Part shown: positions 35,958-45,900 of the stretch, piece after piece
How the letters are laid out: every line of letters starts with the position of its first letter
How positions within the stretch are numbered: the first letter of the stretch is position 1
Program-made: the position numbers and the translations under genes
From: Thalassobium sp.
Lineage (GTDB): Bacteria > Pseudomonadota > Gammaproteobacteria > Pseudomonadales > Oceanobacteraceae
Direction: 5' to 3'
DNA: 64,000 nt
Assembly: GCA_002733205.1 (NCBI GenBank)
Contig: NVUW01000004.1
Location: 186,001-250,000 of the forward strand
The notes under the pieces: model-generated
What the model saw: only the letters and a program-made list of their open reading frames with translations
Databases searched by the model: none
Told to the model about the DNA's origin: nothing

Positions 35958-37924
35958 ACTCAAAAACGATCTACCTTGTTCCAGAGCTGCAATGCTTCGA
36001 TGTCGGCAGCCATGACTTCGCGCCCGAATTTGTCGCCGAAACAACCATACTGCGTATCAACAGACACCAAAAGCAACGCTACTGGCGACCATACCGCGTT
36101 TGCTACCTGGATCGCGTGGCAATTGATAAAGATGCCAAACTCAAAGACAGAGAAAAAGTCAATATCAATAGCCTATGCCTCAAACGTACCCGCCTGATTT
36201 CAAAATACATCCGGAGCGCTTTAGAGGGTCAGTCAGGACTGCCTCTGTTCACAGACATTGAGACAGCATTAGATTGGGTGGATGCAGCAAGTCGCAACGA
36301 GCAGCTTTACAATATTGATGGGGCCAAGTCGATATATCAGGATTTCACTCACCACCTTAACCATCGACGTCGGCTTTCAAAAACAGGGAGCAAACGCAAT
36401 AAAAACAGCCTGTCGAACTCGACTGCAAACCGATACCAGCAGGCTCTGGCCTATGTTTGTTCGCAGAGCTGCGGAATGCCTATTAGCACGATTAAAAGTT
36501 GGTCAATTTCCATCACGACAATCAAGAATAATGGTGTACCTGCACCTGCGACAACGGATCATGAGCATTCACTGGCTCATTCCATTCATCGACGCTTTTT
36601 CGATGCATTTGCCGATGCTGTTCTTAACGATCAGCATCCTCCGGCCATAGTGATACTGTCGGATCTTGGATTCGATGATGTCATTTTTTACAGTCAGAAC
36701 GCCAACAATGCCAATGGCTGGAGCCAATCCTCGAAAGATGAACGAACTGACTGGAAGTCAGTTTTCTACAGCAAGAACGGTATTTTTTCCGGCTCTCCAA
36801 AAGAATTCAATCTACTCCTAAGCGAGATCGGAATTGACCCAATAGGTACCAGCGCTTTCAAACGACTCCAGAACAATAATTCGGAATTTTCGCCAGTCGT
36901 ATTGCAGAATATGGCAAATATCGCTGCCAGGCATTTTGGTTATCTGATGCTGGCAGAATCAGGCTGTAATGCACAGCACCTAGCAAGCATCGACTGCAAC
37001 CAAACCAGGCTTGAAAAGGCCGTTGGCTTGGCGCGCTCGCGTGCGATAAAGGGGCGGTCTGGTTTCGAAGATCAACATCAATTCGTCGATGCCCGGTTCG
37101 CACAGACTTGCTGGAAAAAATACCTGCGTCTGCGGGCCTGGATGTCGAGTCGGGTTGAGAATCCACCAACACGTGGAATATTTCTGATCGGAGATACCAG
37201 AGCAGGCCGCAGGGCAGGCATTCCTTACCATCTGACCTATTCGTCAATGAAGCAGCTTTCGCTCTGGCCCCAAAAAGCGCCATCTCTAGCCACCCGTGCA
37301 GCGCGCAAGCACAAATCGGTCAATTTGCTGGAAGCGACCAAAGGAAATTACACCGTAGTAGCTGCCATGCAGTACGCAAAACCAAAAACGATTGAGAAGC
37401 ACTACGCATTTGCCAATCAGCTTCAGGCCGCAGAGAGTATGACAGAGTATTTCAGAGCGCAGGCTAAATCGGCAAAACTGCGCGATGCTGGGGTTCAGGC
37501 GATCAGAATAATTGAGGGCGGCGAATCAGTCGGTTCAGGACACTGCGACACAATACAGGAAGGGCCTGAACTGATTCCGGCGCTTGCAGGAACAGAAATT
37601 CAACCACGATGCGGAGCGCCAGTGACCTGTATTTTTTGCATTCATTTCGGCCTGCACGCAAACGAGGATGAACTCTTGACCCTGTTATCGATAAGTCACT
37701 GGGCAGAGACAACTAGCCGCATAAACTCCGCCAATATCGATGAGCACTACAAAAAGTTCGCCCCATTCCAAAATCGCATTGAACAGATCATCGAGGGGAT
37801 CAAAGACCTAGAGCTCCCATTAAAGGCACTGGTGGAAAAAGCACTCGTCCGCTTCCAGCAGGGTGAGCGAGACCCTTATTGGCAGGCAAAAATTACAGCC
37901 CTCATTGAAGCTCAGGAGTCATAA
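35954..37924 (+). CDS. Large recombinase-like protein, GinB-like
   Basis: A 656-residue protein, second gene of the module. It has the size and position of GinB. A C-terminal recombinase-like core is visible (LATRAARKHKSVNLLEATKG, then TIEKHYAFAN with a candidate Tyr near residue 480), but where the first catalytic Arg of the TGxR box is expected the sequence reads LAESGCNAQHLASI, so the canonical Arg is not evident. The tail carries a Cys/His cluster, CGAPVTCIFCIHFGLH (about residue 552), that may bind zinc. It could be a structural partner rather than an independent strand-exchange enzyme. Confidence 0.75.
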   Translation: MNSKTIYLVPELQCFDVGSHDFAPEFVAETTILRINRHQKQRYWRPYRVCYLDRVAIDKDAKLKDREKVNINSLCLKRTRLISKYIRSALEGQSGLPLFTDIETALDWVDAASRNEQLYNIDGAKSIYQDFTHHLNHRRRLSKTGSKRNKNSLSNSTANRYQQALAYVCSQSCGMPISTIKSWSISITTIKNNGVPAPATTDHEHSLAHSIHRRFFDAFADAVLNDQHPPAIVILSDLGFDDVIFYSQNANNANGWSQSSKDERTDWKSVFYSKNGIFSGSPKEFNLLLSEIGIDPIGTSAFKRLQNNNSEFSPVVLQNMANIAARHFGYLMLAESGCNAQHLASIDCNQTRLEKAVGLARSRAIKGRSGFEDQHQFVDARFAQTCWKKYLRLRAWMSSRVENPPTRGIFLIGDTRAGRRAGIPYHLTYSSMKQLSLWPQKAPSLATRAARKHKSVNLLEATKGNYTVVAAMQYAKPKTIEKHYAFANQLQAAESMTEYFRAQAKSAKLRDAGVQAIRIIEGGESVGSGHCDTIQEGPELIPALAGTEIQPRCGAPVTCIFCIHFGLHANEDELLTLLSISHWAETTSRINSANIDEHYKKFAPFQNRIEQIIEGIKDLELPLKALVEKALVRFQQGERDPYWQAKITALIEAQES

Positions 37925-37925
37925 C

Positions 37926-40025
37926 GTGGCATTTCAAATCCATTGGGCTAACCCCGAAAAAACCGAAGCTCCAGATACCATTGACAATATCCCACACACT
38001 GGCATCGACCCGGATTTTGTCATTTCCCGCTCTAGGGATGGCGATGTATTGAGCCGGTTTAAGGATGACGTATGGGATTATCGTCCATACGGAGCAATAT
38101 CACCCTTCTATCTTGCCAGTTGGTGGAGTGATATTTCCGAAGGTCCGATGGACGAACTGGCCCGGCAAATCACCGACGAAATAAAGACGCTTCACTGGAT
38201 GACGGCGTTTGAAACAACAACGAATGCTTCAAGATCCCGTGGGCTCGGCGCGCTTGTTAACCTACCCCAAATACTGAAGGCCATTGCCAAAATAGCGTAT
38301 GTACTAAAAACACCTCTAACCAAAGCCCACCAAAATAGTAAATTTCAGGTGGCGCTACGAACGTCTATCAGCACCTCGGATAAAGGCTTTGGCCACGTTT
38401 ACACACTATATGGTTTATTTAAGGATACAGCCTACTGGCAGCATGTTGACTCAATTCAATGCGAGATCCCCCGTCTCGTTCCGGAAGACAAGCTTGGCGA
38501 CATACTAATTTTGGTATACAAAATCAGAAAAACTCAGCTCTCGAAGCGAGAACAAACCCCTCTAATCCCTACCCGAATCATGGGCATGCTCATTGAAAAC
38601 GCGCTGCAGCAAATCAGGGCAGCGGAACCTTATCTCGATAAAGTTGAGGTGTTCATTAAAGCAGTTTATGCCGACCCAACACTATTGGCGGATACTCGTC
38701 TCGACTACCATGAACGGCTGACAACGGTTCGTCGAATGTATCCCGACAGCGCACACCCTCCAGTTAGCAAACTGGAGCGAGCCCTGAGCCCTAAAGTGGT
38801 GACTTTAGAAAAATTTGGTCTTTCCGAGTGCGCCAAAATCTTTGGGCTTCCATCGCTCACGAATTTCAAAAACTGCATAACAAAACTGCAAACGATGTGT
38901 GCTCTGGTTATTCATGCATTCACCGGTATGCGATCTTCAGAGGTTCAGGTTATGCCTTTTGAGCCGATTATCCATCAAGCCGCCAAGGGCTTCGGGGAGT
39001 TACCTGTTTTGGTATCTCACCTCAAAAAATTTTCACAAACAGGAAACTTCGGCAGAGCCTTGGTCTGGGCAACGTCAGAAGAGGGGATCTTTGCAGTCAA
39101 AGCGGCCCAAAAACTTGCCCGCATAAATTGGTTCCGACACAAACCAGCAAATGAAGAACTGCCAGACAACACTCCTTTGTTTATTGGCAGCAGTATTCCC
39201 GCTAACAATCACCAAAACCATTACCGTGTTCCGTTCACGCGAATCATACATAAAACCCACTACATCAAGGCTTGCGTCGAAAGTTTAGGCCTGGTTATTG
39301 AAGGGAACGACCTGGAGGAGCTGAGGTTGTTCGATGCGTTTCGAGACTGGGATTCCGACCCAAGATTTGCCATCGGCGCATATTGGCCTCTCACTTCCCA
39401 TCAGTTCAGGCGCTCTGTAGCGGTTTATGCCAGCCGTTCCGGGATGGTGTCGCTGCCTACCCTCAAAACCCAATACAAACACCTGAGCGAAGTAATGACG
39501 GCCCTGTACGCTGAAAACTCAACGTATGCAGAGTCATTTTTGGTCGATGAGCAGGGAAAACCAATAGACAATAACAGCGTTTTCCAATCTTTCCGTGACT
39601 CGCAGGCATTCAACACCAGCGTGCGTTTCCACGAACAGGTGATTAAATCTGAAACCCCATTGCTTGGTCCCATTGGAGGTGACATTCAACGGGGCAAGGA
39701 TCGGGGCACACTACCCAAAATGCTGTCAGATCGGGCAGAAACCGAAAAGGCCGTAAAACAGGGACGATACGCTTACAAAGAGACCACGGTTGGCGGCTGC
39801 ACACTCAAGGGTTCTTGTCCTCATTTCGCAGTCGACCTCGTTCTTCCATGCACCAGTGGCTGCAAAGACGCAATCCTGAAGCCAGAAAAGCTGAGGATTT
39901 ACGTTGAAAGTTTGCAGTTCGACCAGCAAATGATGTCCCCCAACAGCAGGCCCCATAAACTGATCTCTCAGGAAATCGAATTCGTTAAGAAAAAATACCT
40001 GGAAGCGGGAGAGAAGAACGCGTGA
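37926..40025 (+). CDS. Tyrosine recombinase, GinC-like
   Basis: A 699-residue recombinase, third gene of the module. Catalytic motifs: HAFTGMRSSEVQVMPF (first Arg, about residue 335), TSHQFRRSVAVYASRSG (His-x-x-Arg, about 490) and YKHLSEVMTALYAENS (second His and Tyr, about 515-525). The C-terminus has a Cys/His cluster in GGCTLKGSCPHFAVD and PCTSGCKDA. I chose the GTG at 37926, one base after the GinB stop, because AGGAG lies seven bases before it; the in-frame GTG at 37863 would overlap GinB by 62 bases. Confidence 0.87.
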   Translation: MAFQIHWANPEKTEAPDTIDNIPHTGIDPDFVISRSRDGDVLSRFKDDVWDYRPYGAISPFYLASWWSDISEGPMDELARQITDEIKTLHWMTAFETTTNASRSRGLGALVNLPQILKAIAKIAYVLKTPLTKAHQNSKFQVALRTSISTSDKGFGHVYTLYGLFKDTAYWQHVDSIQCEIPRLVPEDKLGDILILVYKIRKTQLSKREQTPLIPTRIMGMLIENALQQIRAAEPYLDKVEVFIKAVYADPTLLADTRLDYHERLTTVRRMYPDSAHPPVSKLERALSPKVVTLEKFGLSECAKIFGLPSLTNFKNCITKLQTMCALVIHAFTGMRSSEVQVMPFEPIIHQAAKGFGELPVLVSHLKKFSQTGNFGRALVWATSEEGIFAVKAAQKLARINWFRHKPANEELPDNTPLFIGSSIPANNHQNHYRVPFTRIIHKTHYIKACVESLGLVIEGNDLEELRLFDAFRDWDSDPRFAIGAYWPLTSHQFRRSVAVYASRSGMVSLPTLKTQYKHLSEVMTALYAENSTYAESFLVDEQGKPIDNNSVFQSFRDSQAFNTSVRFHEQVIKSETPLLGPIGGDIQRGKDRGTLPKMLSDRAETEKAVKQGRYAYKETTVGGCTLKGSCPHFAVDLVLPCTSGCKDAILKPEKLRIYVESLQFDQQMMSPNSRPHKLISQEIEFVKKKYLEAGEKNA

Positions 40026-40444
40026 AGGTTTCAAAAACAGTCCAGGAATACTTCACGGCTCTGGACCGTCTCAAACAGAATGTACCGCTCCATGTTCCAA
40101 AGAACGGGCCGATCAACAAGGACACCGTTGCTTTGGAGGCCGGTCGCAAAAGAGGCTCCATTCGTAACCGCCCCGGGTTTGAAACGCTGATTTCCGAGAT
40201 TGACGCTGCCGGTGAAAAACCACGACCAGCCAAACAAAAGCGGATCAGGCAGAACCCCAAGCAAACGAGTGAAATTGAGCAACTAAAAAGGGATTTGGAT
40301 GTTGCCCAAAGCCGCTATATGTCTTTGCTTTACCTTAACTCAGAGATGGCCAAAAACATTCGCCGTCTTGGCGGAGAGGTCCCCAAATTTGGCCCAGTGG
40401 TTGATATCACTGTCGATCCCGACAGCACCGATATCCCGTACTGA
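40022..40444 (+). CDS. Small coiled-coil protein, GinD-like
   Basis: 140 residues, GTG start overlapping the GinC stop (GTGA). The N-terminal half is basic and contains NGPINKDTVALEAGRKRGS, like a DNA-binding helix; the C-terminal half is a coiled coil (EIEQLKRDLDVAQSRYM). Size and place fit the fourth gene of the GInt module (also comparable to TnpC of Tn554). Likely a DNA-binding accessory factor. Its stop is only five bases from the end of the convergent helicase gene. Confidence 0.78.
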   Translation: MKVSKTVQEYFTALDRLKQNVPLHVPKNGPINKDTVALEAGRKRGSIRNRPGFETLISEIDAAGEKPRPAKQKRIRQNPKQTSEIEQLKRDLDVAQSRYMSLLYLNSEMAKNIRRLGGEVPKFGPVVDITVDPDSTDIPY

Positions 40445-40449
40445 GCCCA

Positions 40450-41832
40450 TCAGAAAAACGCCAGCAGTCGCTCCCGGTAGTAGCCACTCAATACGATGCT
40501 GGCGAGAGCACTGCCGGCCTGGTCTCGCTCCGAACGTACACTAGACCCACTCTTCGAATCTCTTTCAGAGTCGTTCGTCGGAGCGTCACCGCCTGATTCA
40601 TTACTACCTTCTGTTTGGGCCGCATCACCCGCGTCGATAGCCACAAATCTCAGATGCTCACAGAAAGCCAGATGCTCCGGCAGGTCGTCCATTAACCGCT
40701 CGGCACACTCCGCCAATAGCGGTTCGGCGAGTATAAACATCCATGCATCGCTATCGATGTCACCACGGCGTCGCAGCACTCGCCCGAGAACCTGCCGGAA
40801 ATGCATCTCTGTCCTGATTCGGCTGAGGTAACAGCAAACCGCAAGCCTAGGGATGTCCGTGCCCTCAGCAATCATTCCGACGGCAATTATCCAGCGACTG
40901 GATTCCATTCGAAATTTATCAATCGCAGCACTGGCATCGGGACGGTGAGTTGAAACCACAACGGCCTCATCGCCCATCTGACGCAAAAGCTCCGCCAACC
41001 TATGGGCATGATCAATATTGCTTGCAATAACGACCCCACCGGCATCTGGGAGCCCCTGACGGGCGTTATCCAGCTGCTTTTTGGCCAGCTCCAACAATTT
41101 GATATTGATTTCCGGGTTAGTCACCAGCGACTCATAGGTAACTTCCGAGCCCCTAAGTAGCTGTGCAAACCCGGCATAGGCTTTGGCATCCCTTTGTGGA
41201 TGCCGGATCGTGACACTGGAGTGATCGAGCAATGTGATGTGCGGAACCCGGCAAACCTTGTCTGCGATTGAGTTACTCAAAGAGTACTGGTAATCCACAA
41301 TCAGATTGCCCTCAGGGGTCGAATACCGAGCCAGTGCAATTGCATGCTGATCTGAGCGCCAAGGGGTGCCGGAGAGTGCCAGGGTGAACACGGCAACATC
41401 CTGTATTTTCTGAAGGATCTGCTGACCCCAAAGATTCGCACCCTCTTTGCCATCCCCAACAGAGCAGTGATGAATTTCGTCAAAAATGGCCAGAACTCTC
41501 ATGTTCCGAAACAGCCTCCAGAACACATCTCCCTGATGCTCCAGCGCCTGATAGGTCATAGCCATGCCTGCAGCACCCATTCGGCCATCAAAGGCCTTGT
41601 TCAGCACTTGAGTGAAGGTCAGCTGAAAACCTTCAACCACTTGGCATGAGGGTGCCAAACACACCACGGCATCAATCTGATTCTGATCAAAAAGCTGTTT
41701 GGCCAGCTCAGCTGACATCCGGGTTTTGCCAGCCCCAGGAGTCGCCTGACAGAAGAAATGCCGCACCCCGGAAGAGTACTGAGCAACAGCCTTGTGAATG
41801 CACCGGACTTGCCAGTCGCGTAGCGCCATCAC
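40450..41832 (-). CDS. DEAD/DEAH-box (SF2) helicase
   Basis: A compact 460-residue superfamily-2 helicase. Motifs in order: Q-like WQVRCIHKAV, Walker A CQATPGAGKTRMSAELA (about residue 28-44), Walker B IFDEIHH (about 115), SAT-like ALSGTPWRSD, and helicase motifs V-VI in GMIAEGTDIPRLAVCCYL and FRQVLGRVLRRRG. The C-terminus (about residue 410 on) is acidic and Ser-rich. No nuclease domain is visible. Overlaps the upstream small gene (ATGA). Helicases of this kind are common parts of defence systems, but a role in the island's own maintenance is equally possible. Confidence 0.88.
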   Translation of the reverse strand: MMALRDWQVRCIHKAVAQYSSGVRHFFCQATPGAGKTRMSAELAKQLFDQNQIDAVVCLAPSCQVVEGFQLTFTQVLNKAFDGRMGAAGMAMTYQALEHQGDVFWRLFRNMRVLAIFDEIHHCSVGDGKEGANLWGQQILQKIQDVAVFTLALSGTPWRSDQHAIALARYSTPEGNLIVDYQYSLSNSIADKVCRVPHITLLDHSSVTIRHPQRDAKAYAGFAQLLRGSEVTYESLVTNPEINIKLLELAKKQLDNARQGLPDAGGVVIASNIDHAHRLAELLRQMGDEAVVVSTHRPDASAAIDKFRMESSRWIIAVGMIAEGTDIPRLAVCCYLSRIRTEMHFRQVLGRVLRRRGDIDSDAWMFILAEPLLAECAERLMDDLPEHLAFCEHLRFVAIDAGDAAQTEGSNESGGDAPTNDSERDSKSGSSVRSERDQAGSALASIVLSGYYRERLLAFF

Positions 41833-42419
41833 TCCACCCCAAGAATCTTCAATGTGTATCTGAGAGATTTGATTTTCCCGGTCAAGATGCCACTGCGGTC
41901 CCTTGCTGCAACCCTCTCAGACTCCAGCTGGGGTTGAAGCGAAGGAAACCGCTCAATCAGCTCAGCATACTCTTCGGCTTCACCGTAGGAGGACAGGAAG
42001 TCCAGTTGCGCTTGTTTGAGTGCCTGCAGTACCTGATCAACGTCAGGTTGACCACGCTCTTTATGGACAGGGGTATCCGCAGCAACCTCCACAGCCGAAG
42101 GTTGAGCCTTTTCAAGGTCACGCTCTTGCATCCCACGAGCCGGAGGGGTGAGCTTAACCTTCAGCTTCTGAGGCTTGGAAAGCAGCACGAATCGCTGCCC
42201 TCGGGTCTTCTTTTCTTCGTGGTACCTAGCCCATCCACGGCTAACCATCCGGAGGATGTGGTCGTAGATATAAACCCGTAACTTGGGTGGCGAAACGTCG
42301 CGTGGGTCAACCTGTTCAAGGTACCTGTCGCGTAGCTCCATGATTGTGAACGCGCCTACTTCCTCTTCCATGAGAATGCGGTAAATAACCCGATCAAGGG
42401 CAATGGAGGAAGTTTTCAT
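41829..42419 (-). CDS. Winged-helix-like partner of the helicase, unknown function
   Basis: A 196-residue protein, not recognised. Residues 10-85 look like a winged helix (FTIMELRDRYLEQV, then LRVYIYDHILRMVSRGWARY and a beta-hairpin RGQRFVLLSK). The middle is a Pro/Glu-rich linker, and residues 125-196 are helical (VLQALKQAQLDFLSSYGEAE; LTGKIKSLRYTLKIL). It is the first gene of a two-gene unit with the helicase (overlapping ATGA). It could load the helicase onto DNA. The promoter lies in the palindrome shared with the XRE gene. Confidence 0.7.
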   Translation of the reverse strand: MKTSSIALDRVIYRILMEEEVGAFTIMELRDRYLEQVDPRDVSPPKLRVYIYDHILRMVSRGWARYHEEKKTRGQRFVLLSKPQKLKVKLTPPARGMQERDLEKAQPSAVEVAADTPVHKERGQPDVDQVLQALKQAQLDFLSSYGEAEEYAELIERFPSLQPQLESERVAARDRSGILTGKIKSLRYTLKILGVE

Positions 42420-42440
42420 TCTCTGACTGCTCTGAAAAAT

Positions 42441-42456
42441 ACGGATTATAATCCGT
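42441..42456. promoter_or_regulatory. Perfect 16-bp palindrome over divergent -10 boxes
   Basis: ACGGATTATAATCCGT reads the same on both strands. Its centre gives TATAAT on the plus strand (42447-42452) and also on the minus strand (42450-42445), so a protein bound here would block both the XRE gene and the helicase operon. The XRE-type protein next to it is the obvious candidate binder. Confidence 0.7.
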
Positions 42457-42507
42457 GGTTATAAATGCCGCAAAACGAAACATTGCTGCTCTCACTCTGG
42501 AGTAGCA

Positions 42508-42714
42508 ATGAAGATTCTCGCCAAAACGTTAGGAGCCAACATCCGAGCCAAACGAAAAGAAATGGGCATTTCTCAGGATGGACTAGCACTGGAATGCGGC
42601 GTTGACCGCAGTTACATGGGTCGTATTGAACGCGGCGAGGTGAACATCACAGTAGAGAAGCTCTACCAGATCGCCAGCAAATTGGGCTGCAATCCCGCAA
42701 GCCTATTACCTTGA
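42508..42714 (+). CDS. XRE-family small DNA-binding regulator
   Basis: A 68-residue protein consisting of one Cro/C1-type helix-turn-helix: LGANIRAKRKEMGISQDGLA, recognition helix DRSYMGRIERGEVNITVEKL. Size and sequence resemble controller (C) proteins of restriction-modification systems and small phage repressors. RBS TGGAGTAGCA. It probably binds the 16-bp palindrome 52 bp upstream, between itself and the helicase operon, giving a self-limiting switch. Confidence 0.88.
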   Translation: MKILAKTLGANIRAKRKEMGISQDGLALECGVDRSYMGRIERGEVNITVEKLYQIASKLGCNPASLLP

Positions 42715-42917
42715 ATAAAATCGTAGCGCCTGAATTTGGTCAGTAACTCGACTGCATTGTGGTGGCGATTCATATGTCCTGAAGCTGCAGCAGGCTACTG
42801 AAAAATTACTTACCTGTCCTCAAAGCATATTCCATTGATATATTGTTCCGGAATTACTTGGCCACTACACCCACTAATATCGGCTTATCGTCATGGCTTT
42901 ATGAGGTACCCCACACT

Positions 42918-45900
42918 ATGCGTGTAACTACAACCCAGCTCGTGCAATGGTCGGACACACGTGATGCCCAAGGCATGCTCCCCCTGGTAGTGAGAAGGCT
43001 GATCTCGTCTACCGCTCGTGTTACCGCACTTGTAATGCCTGGTGGTGACTCAGTGAATGTTTCAGGGTGGGACGGAGTAGTGGAATCGGTAGAAGGAAAT
43101 GCCTGGGTCCCTGATGGAGTTAGCTACTGGGAGCTTGGAACCTCAAAAGATCCGGGCTCCAAAGCCGGAAGTGACTTTGAGAAACGATTGAACCAAATAT
43201 CTAAAGTAGATGCAGCCAAAGCCACATTCGTTTTTGTAACCCCTCGCCGCTGGCCGAGAAAAAATACATGGCTGGAGAGCGCAAGAAAACGCAACGTTTG
43301 GGCCAATGTTTTGGCTTGGGATGCAGATGACCTGGAAGCTTGGCTGGAAACATCATTTCCAACGACCTTGTGGTTCGGTATGAACTTAGGTATCGCAGGC
43401 CACGGAGTAGATACTGTTGAGAGCTATTGGAAGCACTGGAGTGATCAATCTAGCCCACAAACTACCGCAAAAGCACTGCTATGCGGACGGGAAGAGTCAA
43501 AAACTGCTCTAAAAAACAGCATCCAGAGAGAGCAGCCACTTATTCCAGTTATGGCAGATAGCCAATCAGAAGCGGTTGCGTTCGTCTGCGCCCTACTTAT
43601 CGACGAAGGCTATTCACAACGCTCAGCATGTATTACATCACAGGAAGGGTGGCAATTTGTTGATGCAAACTCTGGCATAGAACTGGTTGTGATAACCGAC
43701 AATCGCTTAAGTGACCATCGAGCCCCACGCGATAAAATGAGTCTGATTGTACCAATGGCGTTTGGTGATCAAGAATTCAATCTTGGCGGTATTGGAGGAA
43801 AAGCCGCAGAAGAGGGGGCCATTGAGCTGCGGCGTCCTAAACCAGAAGAGTTTGAGAAAGCTCTTTTGGAGTTGGGCATAGCCAAATCAGATGCTAGCCG
43901 GTATACCCGTACCCTGGGTCGATCATGGACCGTGCTCAGACGCTGGCTAGCCCAAAAACCCTCCATCAAAAAGCCCATCTGGACCGATGCAGCTTACACA
44001 TCAAGCCTGCTTATTCTTACGTTAGTGGGAGCTTGGAACTCTGCATCTGAAGGTGACAAAGCTTGCATTGCTGAAATAGCCAATAGGCCCTACGAGGATA
44101 TTGAAAACGAACTATTAGATTTACTTGCTATTGATGACGCTCCAGTTGTGAAAATCGGTTCACTATGGAAAGCAAAGGCACCGCTTGAATTATTGCATCT
44201 CGTGGCCCCCAAGCTGAGAGGTTCCATATTGATACGATTCTTCGATGTCGCCAACGCAGTATTCGCTGAACCTGATCCAGTTCTTGAACTCGAAGAAGAC
44301 AAGCGCTGGATGGCTGCCATACATGGGAAAGTACGAGAGCAGACCAGTGTAGTACTGAAAGCCATGGCTGAGTCCATCACAAAACTGGGATATTTCTCAG
44401 AAAACAGAGGAAATCTTGAGCTAAATAATTACGTAAGAAGATTTGTCACTAACCTTCTGGAAAGTGCCAGTGAGGAGCGCTGGTTGTCGGTTTCCTCCTT
44501 CCTTCGATCCTTTGCAGAAGCAGCTCCAGACGAGTTTCTGCGCGCCATAGAACGAAGTCTACGCGATGCTAATAAGCCAGTTACTCGACTGATCAGAGAA
44601 ACCCAACACGCAGGAACCTTTGCTCGCTGCTGGCACGCAGAACTACTTTGGTCACTTGAGCTATTAGCCTGGCATCCCACTCGACTTAGCAGAGTTTCAA
44701 ACATACTGACTGAACTCTCAAAAGAGGAAATAAAGGGTAACTGGGGTAATACCCCCTTCAATTCTTTGTTATCTCTCTTCCGCTCCTGGTACCCACAAAC
44801 GGCTGCGCCAGTCGAGTTGAGACTACTTGCCATCGAAAAGGTAATAACTCTCGCGCCGGAGGTTGGCTGGAACCTGCTAATGGCTTTATTACCAGCGGGT
44901 CACTCGATGGCGTCCCCCAATATGAAGCCACAATGGAGGGATGATGACTCAGGAGCTGGCGACGTCGTTACTGATGAAGAGATTCGACAACTCATACTGC
45001 CCGTTGCAGACTTGTTACTTGAGCAAGCTCAGAGGAATGCAAAACGTATCGCAGAACTGGTCCCGAAGATTGATTCAGTGGATGAAAACTTTCGTGAAGG
45101 AATCCTTTCATTGGTTTCGAAAGCGAAAGAACTCCAAGATGAGGATCGAGAAATTGTTCGCAGTGCAGTCAGGGAGTTCCTTAGCTGGGAGAATTCGTAT
45201 AATCAATCAGGCGACAAGCATGATCGATTTTCAGCGGACAAACTGAGACCACTATTCGATGATCTCGCGCCCGGTGATCTGGTATTAAGGCATACTTGGA
45301 TTTTCTCAAATGGATGGATAGAACTTCCAGACGGAAGGGAAGAAGACTGTGAAGTAGCAGACAAAGCCAGGGCATTGCTACGCGAGAGAGCCATCAAAGA
45401 AATATATGAAAACCTTGGCTGGACAGGCATTGAACGTTTGGCTAAACGTTGTGGCGAACCAAGACTCATAGGTTTAAAGCTCATAAATAAACCATTTGAG
45501 CGAGATGACTTGATACCTTGGCTGTGCCAGTGGTACCTAAATCTGCGCAATAATTCGGTATTCGATTCCTTGACCCAAGGAGTACTGCATGCATTACCAC
45601 AGGAAGAAATCACTAAATTTTTAAAAACATGTCTCCACTTTCTTGAAAAGCAAACAAAACTCCCAGAGAAAATTGCTGGCGTTATGGTCAACGCTCCACA
45701 ATCCATGGACCTGTGGAAACTTGTTGAGAGATTTTCTCCCGCAGTAGGAGAGAATTTTTGGGAAGTGACAACCCCCCGTTACTTTCAGGGTACCAGTGAA
45801 CACTTGTCTTTTTGCATAACAAAGCTTTTAGATTCACAAAGACCTAAAACAGCATTGTCAGCCTTGGGAGATCGAGCAGAAGAACTGAGCAGTAAAACTC

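Noticed and set aside
34476-40444. RIT (recombinase in trio) or Tn554-type element
   Set aside because: The proteins are much larger (493-699 residues) than RIT recombinases, and there is a fourth small gene plus cargo; Tn554 has two recombinases and one small protein. GInt fits better.
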